The notes beneath the pieces are model-generated. The model was not told the DNA's origin. It made no database searches and was given only the letters and a program-made list of their open reading frames with translations. DNA of 64,000 bases from Polaromonas sp. C04 (GTDB lineage: Bacteria; Pseudomonadota; Gammaproteobacteria; Burkholderiales; Burkholderiaceae_C). The position numbers and the translations under genes are program-made. Position 1 is the stretch's first letter. Each line of letters starts with the position of its first letter. The DNA lies in contig NZ_MUNS01000025.1 in assembly GCF_002002705.1 (NCBI RefSeq), positions 62,001 to 126,000 of the forward strand. The letters are read 5' to 3'. Shown piece by piece: positions 25,753-35,493 of this stretch.

Positions 25753-26550
25753 TCAAGCCTGGCTGTGCGCCTTCACAAATCGATGGTACCCAAAGCCGCC
25801 GCCGAGGCGAGAGAACGCTTCATTCATCCTGATACGCCGGCGCAGCAGCTCCCGGGTCTGCATCGCCCCTGCGTCGGACATTTCATAAGGGAGGCTGGCT
25901 GCCAGATCCCTGTAGGACTTCGAGATGTACTGGCCGTCCGCCACTGCGCACATGCTGTCGGGGTGCAGTCTGAGCATGTAGCTGGCATCGCGCAGGACAG
26001 CGATCTTTCCGCCCGCCAGATCAATGCACTTGGACGTGTGCATGACATCTTCGGCAAACCCGGGTTTCCACGGCGGGTAGGTCTCGCGCCGGCCAATGGC
26101 GTGCATGGTTCCGAACTGGAGGCCGAACCGGTCAATGTCCATGGCGGGAAACTGCCCGATGTGGCGCACGACGCAACCGCTGTGGTTGCGGAAATATTGG
26201 GTGGGAGCCGTGGCGAAGCTGGCTTCGTGGGATTTGAAATACGAGACGGCCTGAGCCGCGAAGGCGGGCTCCAGACAGTCATCGTCATCAAGAACTGCAA
26301 CCAGCGCGCCAGATGCGATCGTCAAGGCGCGGTTGCGGGCATGGGCCGGGCCGGTCTGCACCGCGTCGGACGGGACCACCCTGACGCGGGAATCCGAATG
26401 CGCCAGAGGGCTGTAGTCCTCGCCGTCATCGGGAGAGACAATCAACTCCCAGTCCTGCATCGTCTGGCGCTTCAGGGACTCCAGCGCCATCATCGCGAAT
26501 CGAGGCCGCCCGCAGGCGGCCATCAGGAAAGAGATTGCAGGCTTGTTCAT
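25753..26550 (-). CDS. Family 2 glycosyltransferase
   Basis: A 265-residue GT-A fold protein starting MNKPAISFLMAACGRPRF. The nucleotide-sugar region has GPAHARNRALTIASG, and the metal-binding acidic motif is VLDDDDCLEP; WKPGFAEDVMHT is probably the acceptor-side acidic segment. There are no membrane helices. Donor and acceptor are unknown. It stands alone in the middle of the urt/ure region, next to a PEP-CTERM gene; members of this group sometimes accompany extracellular polysaccharide genes, but none is seen here. Confidence 0.8.
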   Translation of the reverse strand: MNKPAISFLMAACGRPRFAMMALESLKRQTMQDWELIVSPDDGEDYSPLAHSDSRVRVVPSDAVQTGPAHARNRALTIASGALVAVLDDDDCLEPAFAAQAVSYFKSHEASFATAPTQYFRNHSGCVVRHIGQFPAMDIDRFGLQFGTMHAIGRRETYPPWKPGFAEDVMHTSKCIDLAGGKIAVLRDASYMLRLHPDSMCAVADGQYISKSYRDLAASLPYEMSDAGAMQTRELLRRRIRMNEAFSRLGGGFGYHRFVKAHSQA

Positions 26551-26934
26551 GGCGTCTCGACCTTCTCCCGACCCTTCCATTCGCCAGCAGAAGTGGCGCG
26601 GATGAAAGGTGGGCAAGACTTCGGCGGCTTCAGAGGCTTCAGGTCTGGCGCAAAGTGTAACGAGATGGGAGAAACGTTGTCGCGAAGCGGGCACTTCGCA
26701 CCGGCAGCTGCCGTTGCACTGCAGCCGCCGGGCGTTGCCATCGACACCCAGAGTTTGATCCGTAGAGAGTGCCCCGAGCGTCGATATTTTTTACATTTAG
26801 ATTTTCGCGCGCTTTCGTGTGTTCGAAAGATATGTATACAAATCAATTGCTTTCTGAGCCGCGTTCATTTTTGGCGTGAGTTATGCATATCGGGCCTCGA
26901 ACCGATAGCGGCTCGCAAACTCTGAAAGGTGGAC
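26551..26934. other. 384-bp intergenic region, locally AT-rich
   Basis: Between divergent glycosyltransferase and PEP-CTERM genes. From about 26785 to 26890 the sequence is clearly AT-richer than the rest of the window (for example TTTTTTACATTTAGATTTT and TATGTATACAAATCAATTG), as expected for a regulatory region or foreign DNA. I could not fix a convincing promoter and see no reliable gene or repeat. The PEP-CTERM ribosome binding site GAAAGG lies at the end. Confidence 0.4.
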
Positions 26935-27648
26935 ATGAACATGATGATGAAATCGGCGCGACTAATTCCGGCCGCCGCGGCCCTGATGGCGGTAATGGCA
27001 TTCACAGGACCACAAGCACGTGCCGACGTGATTCCGTTTGCATTTAACGGTGGTGGGTTCAGTGGCAGCGGTTTTCTGACGGTCGCGCCGAATGTGGCGC
27101 CGGCGGATCCGAATCCGAACTGTGGAACCGCTGGCAACAATCCCTGCCGCACCGATCCGGCCGGAGCTTACGCGATCACCGCGATCAGCGGGACGTTTTC
27201 GAGCTCAGTGAACGGCATCTTCAACGCCGCGATCACCGGACTGGTGCCGATCAGCCCCGCGAACGAGAGGGACGCGACGTTCGACCCGCTGGTTCCTTCC
27301 AGCCTCAGCTTCATTGATTACACGGGTGGTGCCCTGACCTACAACAACCTGTTTTTCCCCGATGGGTCGCCGATAGACTGCGACTACCCCTTCAGTGGAA
27401 CCTTTCTGGACGTCTTCGGCATGGCATTCACGGTCGCCGGGGGGTACACGGTCGACCTGTGGGGCGACGGGGCTGAGCCGGAACTCGGTCTGACGTATGG
27501 CGTCGGCGTGACCGATGGGACCAACCGGCTCGCCTATCAGTTTGATGGCGTGAATGCGACGGTTCCTGAGCCGGCCACCCTGGCATTGTTCGGCATCGGC
27601 CTGCTGGGCATGATGCTCGCTTCGCGCAAGCGGACGGCCGTCTTGTAG
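26935..27648 (+). CDS. PEP-CTERM sorting domain protein
   Basis: A 237-residue exported protein. The N-terminus is a signal peptide (SARLIPAAAALMAVMAF, cleaved near ARAD). The C-terminus is a complete PEP-CTERM tripartite signal: the VPEPATLAL motif, a hydrophobic helix and a basic SRKRTA tail, which directs exosortase-mediated anchoring or export. The middle is Gly/Asn/Pro-rich with four Cys and no recognised domain. No exosortase (EpsH/XrtA) is in the window. Confidence 0.85.
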   Translation: MNMMMKSARLIPAAAALMAVMAFTGPQARADVIPFAFNGGGFSGSGFLTVAPNVAPADPNPNCGTAGNNPCRTDPAGAYAITAISGTFSSSVNGIFNAAITGLVPISPANERDATFDPLVPSSLSFIDYTGGALTYNNLFFPDGSPIDCDYPFSGTFLDVFGMAFTVAGGYTVDLWGDGAEPELGLTYGVGVTDGTNRLAYQFDGVNATVPEPATLALFGIGLLGMMLASRKRTAVL

Positions 27649-27665
27649 CGCCGCGGCGGGCGCGC

Positions 27666-27726
27666 GTAGCGCTATCGGATTGATAGCGTTACGTGGACCA
27701 GATGCGCGGGCTCCGGGCCGATTTTG
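27666..27726 (+). repeat. R1 element forming the 3' end of ureD
   Basis: GTAGCGCTATC (27666-27676) and GATAGCGTTAC (27682-27692) form an 11-bp stem with one G:T mismatch and a 5-nt loop. The tail continues through GATGCGCGGGCTCCGGGCC and ATTTTG like the other R1 copies. On the opposite strand it encodes about the last 12 residues and the TAA stop of ureD. Confidence 0.75.
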
Positions 27727-28519
27727 CCCATAAATGCGCGCGCCACGCGGCCCAGACCTGACGCAGCAGCCCCATGGCGGGCTCGACCAGCGGTGCCAGT
27801 GCCCGCACCACCACCACCCGGCCGTCGGGGCTGGTCGCGCCGGCGCTGCCCTGCAGTTCATGCGCTTCGATCACGGCGCGCGCGGCGTCCAGCGCCTGCT
27901 GGCGGCGCTCGCGCCCCAAAGGGCTGCCCGTGACGAAGAAGATCGAGGCCATGCAGCGCTGGCCCGCGAGGCCCAGCGGACTGTCCAGCAGCCGCGCGTC
28001 CGTGGCGTCGATGCGTCCGCGCTCCAGCCAGACGCCGGTCAGCTCGATGTGCTGGCAAAAGCTGCCATGCACGAAAGGGCGCTCGGCCTGGGGCAGTCCG
28101 AGCGCGCTCACGTCCCAGCCGATCAGTTCGGCCTGCGGCGCCAGCGCCAGGCTCAGGTGATTGGTGGCATGGCAGCCGTCGTAGCAAATGGTTTCCAGCG
28201 GCAGCCACTCCATGCGCGCGCCTGCTTCCAGCGCGAGGTGGGTGCGCTGCACGGCCGCCTCGCCCAGGGTTTTGTAGAAGCGCGTGGCCCCGGGCGTCGT
28301 GATGAGGCCGTGCGCGCCGGCGCCGACCGTGATGCCGATGTCCAGGGTGTCGCCGCCGACCAGGCCGCCGGGCGGATGCACCAGCACGTTGTGGCAAGTC
28401 GCGTCGCCTTCGGGGTACAGGCTCTGCAAAATACGCAGCGGGCCATCGTGCTGAAAGCGGGCTACGCTCCTGCCCGATTCAAGGCGGTAGTCGAGCTGCA
28501 GTCGGGCGTGCCAGGGCAT
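27689..28519 (-). CDS. ureD: Urease accessory protein UreD, repeat-derived C-terminus
   Basis: A 276-residue urease accessory protein: GRSVARFQHDGPLRILQSLY near the N-terminus, then HPPGGLVGGDTLDI and TTPGATRFYKT, the UreD/UreH signatures. UreD binds apo-urease with UreF/UreG for nickel insertion. It is separated from ureA by about 8 kb (urtABCDE, a glycosyltransferase and a PEP-CTERM gene). The C-terminal KSARSPRIWST and the stop codon are encoded by an R1 repeat, so the native end appears altered. Confidence 0.9.
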   Translation of the reverse strand: MPWHARLQLDYRLESGRSVARFQHDGPLRILQSLYPEGDATCHNVLVHPPGGLVGGDTLDIGITVGAGAHGLITTPGATRFYKTLGEAAVQRTHLALEAGARMEWLPLETICYDGCHATNHLSLALAPQAELIGWDVSALGLPQAERPFVHGSFCQHIELTGVWLERGRIDATDARLLDSPLGLAGQRCMASIFFVTGSPLGRERRQQALDAARAVIEAHELQGSAGATSPDGRVVVVRALAPLVEPAMGLLRQVWAAWRAHLWAKSARSPRIWST

Positions 28520-28579
28520 GAAGGTAGTTTAAGCGGCCCCTGCGGCATGCCCGCCACGCGCCATGCCTGGGTCAGTTTG

Positions 28580-30361
<1,782 letters not shown>

Positions 30362-30402
30362 GGCGACAGTGTAGCCAACAACTTGCCTTTGCAGAAATAG
30401 CC

Positions 30403-30431
30403 TTGACAATAGTTGCTTAGACAATTATTAT
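30403..30431 (+). promoter_or_regulatory. Sigma-70 promoter with MarR-type operator for the marR-efflux operon
   Basis: TTGACA (30403-30408), a 17-base spacer and TATTAT (30426-30431) form a near-perfect promoter. An imperfect palindrome, AATAGTTGCTTAGACAATTA with two more T (30408-30429), covers the spacer, where a MarR dimer would block RNA polymerase. The expected start falls at about 30438, right at the marR ATG. Confidence 0.7.
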
Positions 30432-30438
30432 CTCAAGC

Positions 30439-30966
30439 ATGGATGAAAAACACCTAGCCGCACCGCTCGATGCCAAAGGGGCACCGGTGACCGAGTTCTA
30501 TCGTGCGGAGAACTACTTTGCCGAGAACAGCATCGGCTACCTGATGCGCAAGACCGTGACCCGGGTGACGCAGGCGGTGGACCGCGAGATGGAGCCCAAT
30601 GGCTTGACCAATGCGCAGTGGGTTCCGCTGGTCAAGCTGTACGTGGGCGACGCCGACACGGCGGCCGGACTGGCGCGCGAATGCGAACTGGACGCCGGCG
30701 CCATGACTCGGCTGCTGGACCGGGTCGAGGCCAAGGGTCTGTGCAGTCGCCAGCGCTCGTCGCAGGACCGCCGCGTCGTCAAACTGCAACTGACCGATGA
30801 GGGCCGCGCCGCTGCGCTGAAGATCCCTGAGGTGCTCGCGCGCATCCAGAATGCCTGTCTGGCAGGTTTTACGCATGAAGAATGGCAAGCCCTCAAGGGT
30901 TATTTGCGCCGCATCCTGGACAATGCCCAGGCTCTCGCCGCGACTGGAGAATCGAATGAAAAATAA
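30439..30966 (+). CDS. MarR family transcriptional regulator
   Basis: A 175-residue winged-helix repressor. NGLTNAQWVPLVKLY begins the DNA-binding domain, DAGAMTRLLDRVEAKGL is the recognition region and SSQDRRVVKLQLTDEG the wing. It probably represses itself and the downstream nodT-emrAB genes. Two starts are possible: the ATG at 30439, which would be leaderless, or the GTG at 30487, which has AAAGGGG five bases upstream. nodT begins 11 bases before its stop. Confidence 0.88.
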   Translation: MDEKHLAAPLDAKGAPVTEFYRAENYFAENSIGYLMRKTVTRVTQAVDREMEPNGLTNAQWVPLVKLYVGDADTAAGLARECELDAGAMTRLLDRVEAKGLCSRQRSSQDRRVVKLQLTDEGRAAALKIPEVLARIQNACLAGFTHEEWQALKGYLRRILDNAQALAATGESNEK

Positions 30967-32446
30967 CAAGATCCGCGGGACGGCACCCCTGCGTCGGCTC
31001 AAGCTCGGCGTCCTCGTGCTGGCGCTCGGCCTGAGTGCCTGTGCCGACATGTCGGGCGTTGCGCCGGCACAGTCCAGCATGCGCGATCCGGCCTCGCTCG
31101 GCCTGAGCACCGGCAGCGCTGCGGCGCCGGCCGTGTCCGCACAATGGTGGCTGGAATTCGGTGACGCGCAGCTCGACCAGCTGATCGCGCAGGCGCTCGC
31201 CAGCAACCCGAGCCTGAAGCTGGCCCAGGCCCGCCTCGCCCGGGCCCAGGCCATGGCAGGAGTGGCCCGGGCCGCGACGCTGCCGCAAGTAGGTGGCGCA
31301 ATGGATCTGAACCGGCAGAAGTTCAGTGGCAATTACATCTACCCGCCGCCATTGGGCGGCGCGATCTACAACTCGGGCGACGCGCTGCTGAACGCCAGCT
31401 GGGAGCTTGATTTCTTCGGCAAGAACCGCGCCGCCCTTGACGCCGCGATCGGCACGGCCAGGGCGGCCGAGGCCGATGCCCAGGCCGCGCGTGTGCTGCT
31501 GGCCAGCCAGGTCACGCGCAGCTATTTCCAGCTGGCGCGCCTGAATGACCAGCTGGCCGTGGGGCGGCGCACGCTGGCCCAGCGCGAAGAAACACTGGCC
31601 ATCGTGCACGATCGCTTCAGCGCGGGGCTCGATACCAAGCTGGAACTGCGCGAGAGCGAAGGCGGCCTGCCCGACGCGCGCCAGCAGATCGAGGCGCTGC
31701 AGGAGCAGGTCGCACTGACCCGCAATGCGCTGGGTGCCCTGGTTGGGCAGCCAAATGCGGCGCAAACCATTACTGCACCTTCGCTTTCAGCTATTAAAGG
31801 CATAGCGACCACACCAGTGATCCCGGCCGATCTGCTGGGTCGCCGCGCCGACATTGTGGCGGCCCGCTGGCGCGTCGAAGCGTCCACGAAGGACGTGGCC
31901 AGCGCCAAGGCGCAGTTTTATCCGAATATCAACCTGGCGGCCTTTGCCGGCTTCTCCAGTCTCGGCTTCGGGCAACTGTTCAGAAGCGGCAGCGAGCAAT
32001 GGAACGTCGGTCCGGCGCTGACGCTGCCGATTTTCGAGGGAGGGCGCCTGCGCGCCAACCTGCGCGGTAAAGCCGCGGACCAGGATGCCGCTGTCGAGAG
32101 CTACAACGCCGCCGTGATCGACGCCGTGCGCGATGTGGCCGACCAGGTCGCCTCCTCGCAATCCATCGTGCGCCAGCAGAGCGAGCAGCGCGCTGCGCAA
32201 GCCGCGGCCGAGAGCGCCTACGAGATCGCCGTGCAGCGCTACAAGGCCGGGCTGGGCAACTACCTCAACGTGTTGACCGCCGAGACCAGTGTGCTCGGCC
32301 AGCGCCGCCTCGCCGTGGACCTGAGCGCGCGTGCGCTGGACACGCAGGTGGCGCTGATTCGTGCCCTCGGCGGCGGCTATGAGGCCGGCCCCGTGGCCCA
32401 ATCCGGTGCCGGCCAGGTGGCTGGCAGCACCACCGCACAAAAATAA
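30956..32446 (+). CDS. NodT-family outer-membrane efflux lipoprotein
   Basis: A 496-residue outer-membrane channel lipoprotein. The signal peptide ends in the lipobox LALGLSAC. Two efflux repeats follow (LAQARLARAQAMAG, LDAAIGTARAAEADAQ and AAQAAAESAYEIAVQRYKAG), as in TolC/OprM/NodT proteins. It completes a tripartite pump with the next two genes. Residues about 268-285 are encoded by an R1-like repeat. The start overlaps marR by 11 bases. Confidence 0.88.
   Translation: MKNNKIRGTAPLRRLKLGVLVLALGLSACADMSGVAPAQSSMRDPASLGLSTGSAAAPAVSAQWWLEFGDAQLDQLIAQALASNPSLKLAQARLARAQAMAGVARAATLPQVGGAMDLNRQKFSGNYIYPPPLGGAIYNSGDALLNASWELDFFGKNRAALDAAIGTARAAEADAQAARVLLASQVTRSYFQLARLNDQLAVGRRTLAQREETLAIVHDRFSAGLDTKLELRESEGGLPDARQQIEALQEQVALTRNALGALVGQPNAAQTITAPSLSAIKGIATTPVIPADLLGRRADIVAARWRVEASTKDVASAKAQFYPNINLAAFAGFSSLGFGQLFRSGSEQWNVGPALTLPIFEGGRLRANLRGKAADQDAAVESYNAAVIDAVRDVADQVASSQSIVRQQSEQRAAQAAAESAYEIAVQRYKAGLGNYLNVLTAETSVLGQRRLAVDLSARALDTQVALIRALGGGYEAGPVAQSGAGQVAGSTTAQK
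31759..31810 (-). repeat. R1-like element inside nodT
   Basis: In minus orientation: GGTCGCTATG, CCTTTAA, TAGCTGAAAGCGAAGG, then a diverged tail. The first and second arms fit R1; the GGCC end is missing. It is read in frame on the plus strand around TAPSLSAIKGIATTP. Confidence 0.45.
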
Positions 32447-32482
32447 TTCACTCCCCCGATTCACACCCGCAAATCAAGCATC

Positions 32483-33808
32483 ATGAACGACGCAACGCAA
32501 ACCCCCGCAGATCAAAGCATTCCCGCCGGCAACCCCAGGCGCAAAAGGGCGCTGATGACGCTGGCGACCGTGGTCGTGCTGGCCGGCCTGGGCTGGGCCG
32601 CCTACGAATGGATCGTCGCGAGCCACTTTGAGGACACCGATAACGCCTATGTGCAGGGCAACGTGATCCAGATCACGCCGCAGATCAGCGGCACGGTGAT
32701 GGCCATCATGGCCGACGACACCGACTTCGTGCGCGCCGGCCAGCCGCTGGTCAAGTTCGATCCTGCGGACGCCAAGGTCGCGCTGGAGCAGGCCGAAGCC
32801 AACCTCGGGCAGACCGTGCGCCAAGTGCGCACGCTGTACGCCAACAATGGCACGCTTGCCGCGCAGATCACGCTGCGCGAAGCCGATGTGGTGAAGGCGC
32901 AGAGCGACATCAGTCGCGCCAGGGACGACCTGAACCGGCGCCAGTCGCTGGCGGGCAACGGAGCCGTGTCCAAAGAAGAACTTGAGCATGCGCGCACCCA
33001 GCTGGCGGTTGCCCAAAGCGCCGAGGCTGCCGCCCAGGCCGGTGTCGTGGCGGCCCGGGAGCAACTCGCCAGCAACCAGTCCATGACCGAAGGCACTAGC
33101 GTCGAACAGCACCCGAGCGTGCAGGCGGCCGCGGCCAAGGTGCGCGAGGCCTACCTGGCCATGCAGCGCGCCACCATGCCTGCGCCGGTGGATGGTTACG
33201 TGGCGCGGCGTTCGGTGCAACTGGGCCAGCGTGTGGCTGCCGGCACGCCCCTGATGTCCATCGTGCCTTTGAATCAGGTCTGGGTCGATGCCAACTTCAA
33301 GGAAGTGCAGCTGCGCAATATCCGTATTGACCAGCCAGTCACCCTGACCGCCGACGTGTATGGCAGCAAGGTCGAATACAAGGGACACGTGGTGGGGCTC
33401 GGTGCCGGAACCGGTGCCGCCTTCGCCTTGCTGCCGGCGCAAAACGCCACCGGCAACTGGATCAAGGTGGTGCAGCGCGTGCCGGTGCGCATCGCGCTCG
33501 ATCCCCAGCAGCTGGCAGCGCATCCGCTGCGAGTGGGGCTGTCGATGGATGCCACGGTGGACGTGACGCACAAGGGCGGCAAGACCCTGGCCGACGCGCC
33601 GAGCGCCACTGCGGCGACGCAGACGCAGGTCTATGCGGCGCTGGACGAAGGTGCCAACGCCGAGGTGCGCCGCGTGATCGCCGCCAACTCGGGTGCCGCC
33701 AAAGCGGCGCCGGCCGCGGCGGCCGGGAAGTCACCGGCGGTGGGTGCGGGCAAAGAACTGGCAGCGTCGCGAGCGGTCGCCCCGGCCGCGGCCACCGTGC
33801 TGAATTGA
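32483..33808 (+). CDS. emrA: EmrA/HlyD-type efflux periplasmic adaptor
   Basis: A 441-residue membrane-fusion protein. One N-terminal helix (about residues 20-40) is followed by the lipoyl half-motif FEDTDNAYVQGNVIQITPQI, a coiled-coil hairpin (about residues 95-190), the second lipoyl half PAPVDGYVARRSVQLGQ and a beta-barrel. It links the EmrB-like permease to the NodT-like channel. The last 70 residues are Ala-rich and low-complexity, longer than in E. coli EmrA (390 aa). Confidence 0.87.
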   Translation: MNDATQTPADQSIPAGNPRRKRALMTLATVVVLAGLGWAAYEWIVASHFEDTDNAYVQGNVIQITPQISGTVMAIMADDTDFVRAGQPLVKFDPADAKVALEQAEANLGQTVRQVRTLYANNGTLAAQITLREADVVKAQSDISRARDDLNRRQSLAGNGAVSKEELEHARTQLAVAQSAEAAAQAGVVAAREQLASNQSMTEGTSVEQHPSVQAAAAKVREAYLAMQRATMPAPVDGYVARRSVQLGQRVAAGTPLMSIVPLNQVWVDANFKEVQLRNIRIDQPVTLTADVYGSKVEYKGHVVGLGAGTGAAFALLPAQNATGNWIKVVQRVPVRIALDPQQLAAHPLRVGLSMDATVDVTHKGGKTLADAPSATAATQTQVYAALDEGANAEVRRVIAANSGAAKAAPAAAAGKSPAVGAGKELAASRAVAPAAATVLN

Positions 33809-33911
33809 CCGTGTAGACGACGTTCAAACCGGCTCGCGCTGGGCCGTTTCCACTCCGGTCCTGGCGCAGCGTTTCCTCCCTTCATCGCGTTTCCTTCAAG
33901 GCACTCCCGTC

Positions 33912-35471
33912 ATGGCCTCCACCCCCAACTTTATCGAGCAACCGCCGCTGGAAGGCTCGATGCGCATGTGGGGCACGCTGGCAGTTTCAGCGGCCACCTT
34001 CATGAACGTGCTCGACTCGTCGATCGCCAACGTCTCGCTGCCCGCCATCGCGGGCGATCTCGGCGTGAGTGCGAACCAGGGGACCTGGGTCATCACGAGT
34101 TTTGCGGTGGCCAATGCCATTTCCGTGCCGCTCACGGGCTGGCTGTCGCAGCGCTTTGGCCAGGTGCGGGTGTTTGTCACGAGTGTGCTGCTGTTCGTGT
34201 TGAGTTCGTGGCTGTGCGGCCTGGCCCCCAACATGACGGTATTGATTGCCTTTCGCGTGCTGCAGGGTTTTGTCGCGGGTCCGATGATTCCGCTGTCGCA
34301 GTCACTGCTGCTGGCGAGTTATCCAAAGGCGCTCGCGGGGCTGGCCATGGCCATGTGGTCCATGACGGTGCTGATCGCGCCGGTGGTGGGGCCTTTGCTG
34401 GGCGGCTGGATCACCGACAACATTTCGTGGCCCTGGATTTTCTACATCAATATACCGGTCGGCATCATGGCTGCCATTGCCATCTGGAGCATTTTCCACA
34501 AGCGCGAAAACGTGACCCAGAAGCTGCCGATCGATACGGTCGGGTTGATCGCGCTCGTGATCTGGGTCGGCGCCCTGCAAATCATGCTCGACAACGGCAA
34601 GGATCTCGACTGGTTTCATTCGAACGTCATCATCACACTGGCGGTGACGGCCGTACTGGGTTTTGTTTTCTTCCTGATCTGGGAGCTGACCGAAAAGCAT
34701 CCCGTGGTGGACCTGTCGCTTTTCATGGGGCGCAATTTCTGGGCCGGAACGGTGGCGATTTCCGTCGGCTATGGCGTCTTCTTTGGCAACGTGGTGCTGC
34801 TGCCGCTGTGGCTGCAGCAATATATGGGCTACACCGCAACCGAGGCGGGTATGGTGCTTGCGCCAGTCGGCATCTTTGCGCTGATCCTGTCGCCCATCGT
34901 AGGCAAGGGCCTGGGCCGATTCGATGCGCGCCCCTTCGCGACATTTTCGTTTCTGGTTTTTGCGCTGGTGCTGTGGATGCGCTCGCTCTTTAACACCCAG
35001 GCCGATTTCGGCACCATCATGGTGCCCACCATCATCCAGGGCGTTGCTATGGCATTTTTCTTCATTCCGCTCACGACCGTCACGCTATCGGGCCTGCCGC
35101 AGCAACGCATTCCGGCCGCTACGGGGTTGTTCAATTTCGTGCGCATCACGGCGGGCGGCTTCGGCACCTCGATCACAACCACGCTGTGGGAAAACCGCGC
35201 CGCCATGCACCATGCGCACCTGGCCGAGGCAGTGAACAACGGGAGCCAGGCCGCGAGAAACACACTGGCGGGTCTGGAGGCTGCCGGTATGAGCCCCGCG
35301 CAGGCGCTGGCGCAGATCAACCGGCTGGTGGACCAGCAGTCCTTCATGCTGGCGGCGAATGACCTGTTCTACGTCTCTGCGGTGATTTTTGTGGTGCTGA
35401 TCCCGCTGATCTGGCTGACGCATCCGAAGCACGGGACCGGTGGCGCCAGTGCGGCGGCCGGCGCCCACTGA
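33912..35471 (+). CDS. emrB: EmrB/QacA (DHA2) family multidrug MFS transporter
   Basis: A 519-residue protein with about 14 transmembrane helices. LDSSIANVSLPAIAGDLGVS is the DHA2 motif D1 region, GWLSQRFGQVRVF is motif A and GPLLGGWITDNISWPWIFYI is motif C (antiporter motif). It exports drugs in exchange for protons, with the upstream adaptor and outer-membrane channel. Last gene of the marR operon. Confidence 0.9.
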   Translation: MASTPNFIEQPPLEGSMRMWGTLAVSAATFMNVLDSSIANVSLPAIAGDLGVSANQGTWVITSFAVANAISVPLTGWLSQRFGQVRVFVTSVLLFVLSSWLCGLAPNMTVLIAFRVLQGFVAGPMIPLSQSLLLASYPKALAGLAMAMWSMTVLIAPVVGPLLGGWITDNISWPWIFYINIPVGIMAAIAIWSIFHKRENVTQKLPIDTVGLIALVIWVGALQIMLDNGKDLDWFHSNVIITLAVTAVLGFVFFLIWELTEKHPVVDLSLFMGRNFWAGTVAISVGYGVFFGNVVLLPLWLQQYMGYTATEAGMVLAPVGIFALILSPIVGKGLGRFDARPFATFSFLVFALVLWMRSLFNTQADFGTIMVPTIIQGVAMAFFFIPLTTVTLSGLPQQRIPAATGLFNFVRITAGGFGTSITTTLWENRAAMHHAHLAEAVNNGSQAARNTLAGLEAAGMSPAQALAQINRLVDQQSFMLAANDLFYVSAVIFVVLIPLIWLTHPKHGTGGASAAAGAH

Positions 35472-35479
35472 CCGGGCGC
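35461..35479. terminator. Short hairpin between emrB and livM
   Basis: GCGCCC, loop ACTGACC (containing the emrB stop) and GGGCGC form a 6-bp GC stem between convergent genes. There is no T-run; the terminator call is weak. Confidence 0.3.
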
Positions 35480-35493
35480 GGCCGGCAGCGAGA

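Noticed and set aside
25690-26925. Long plus-strand frame opposite the glycosyltransferase
   Set aside because: The minus strand carries the GT-A motifs; the plus-strand product has no recognisable sequence.
35043-35095. R1-like GCTATGG...GCTATCGG in emrB
   Set aside because: Only short words match; the spacing and GGCC end are missing.
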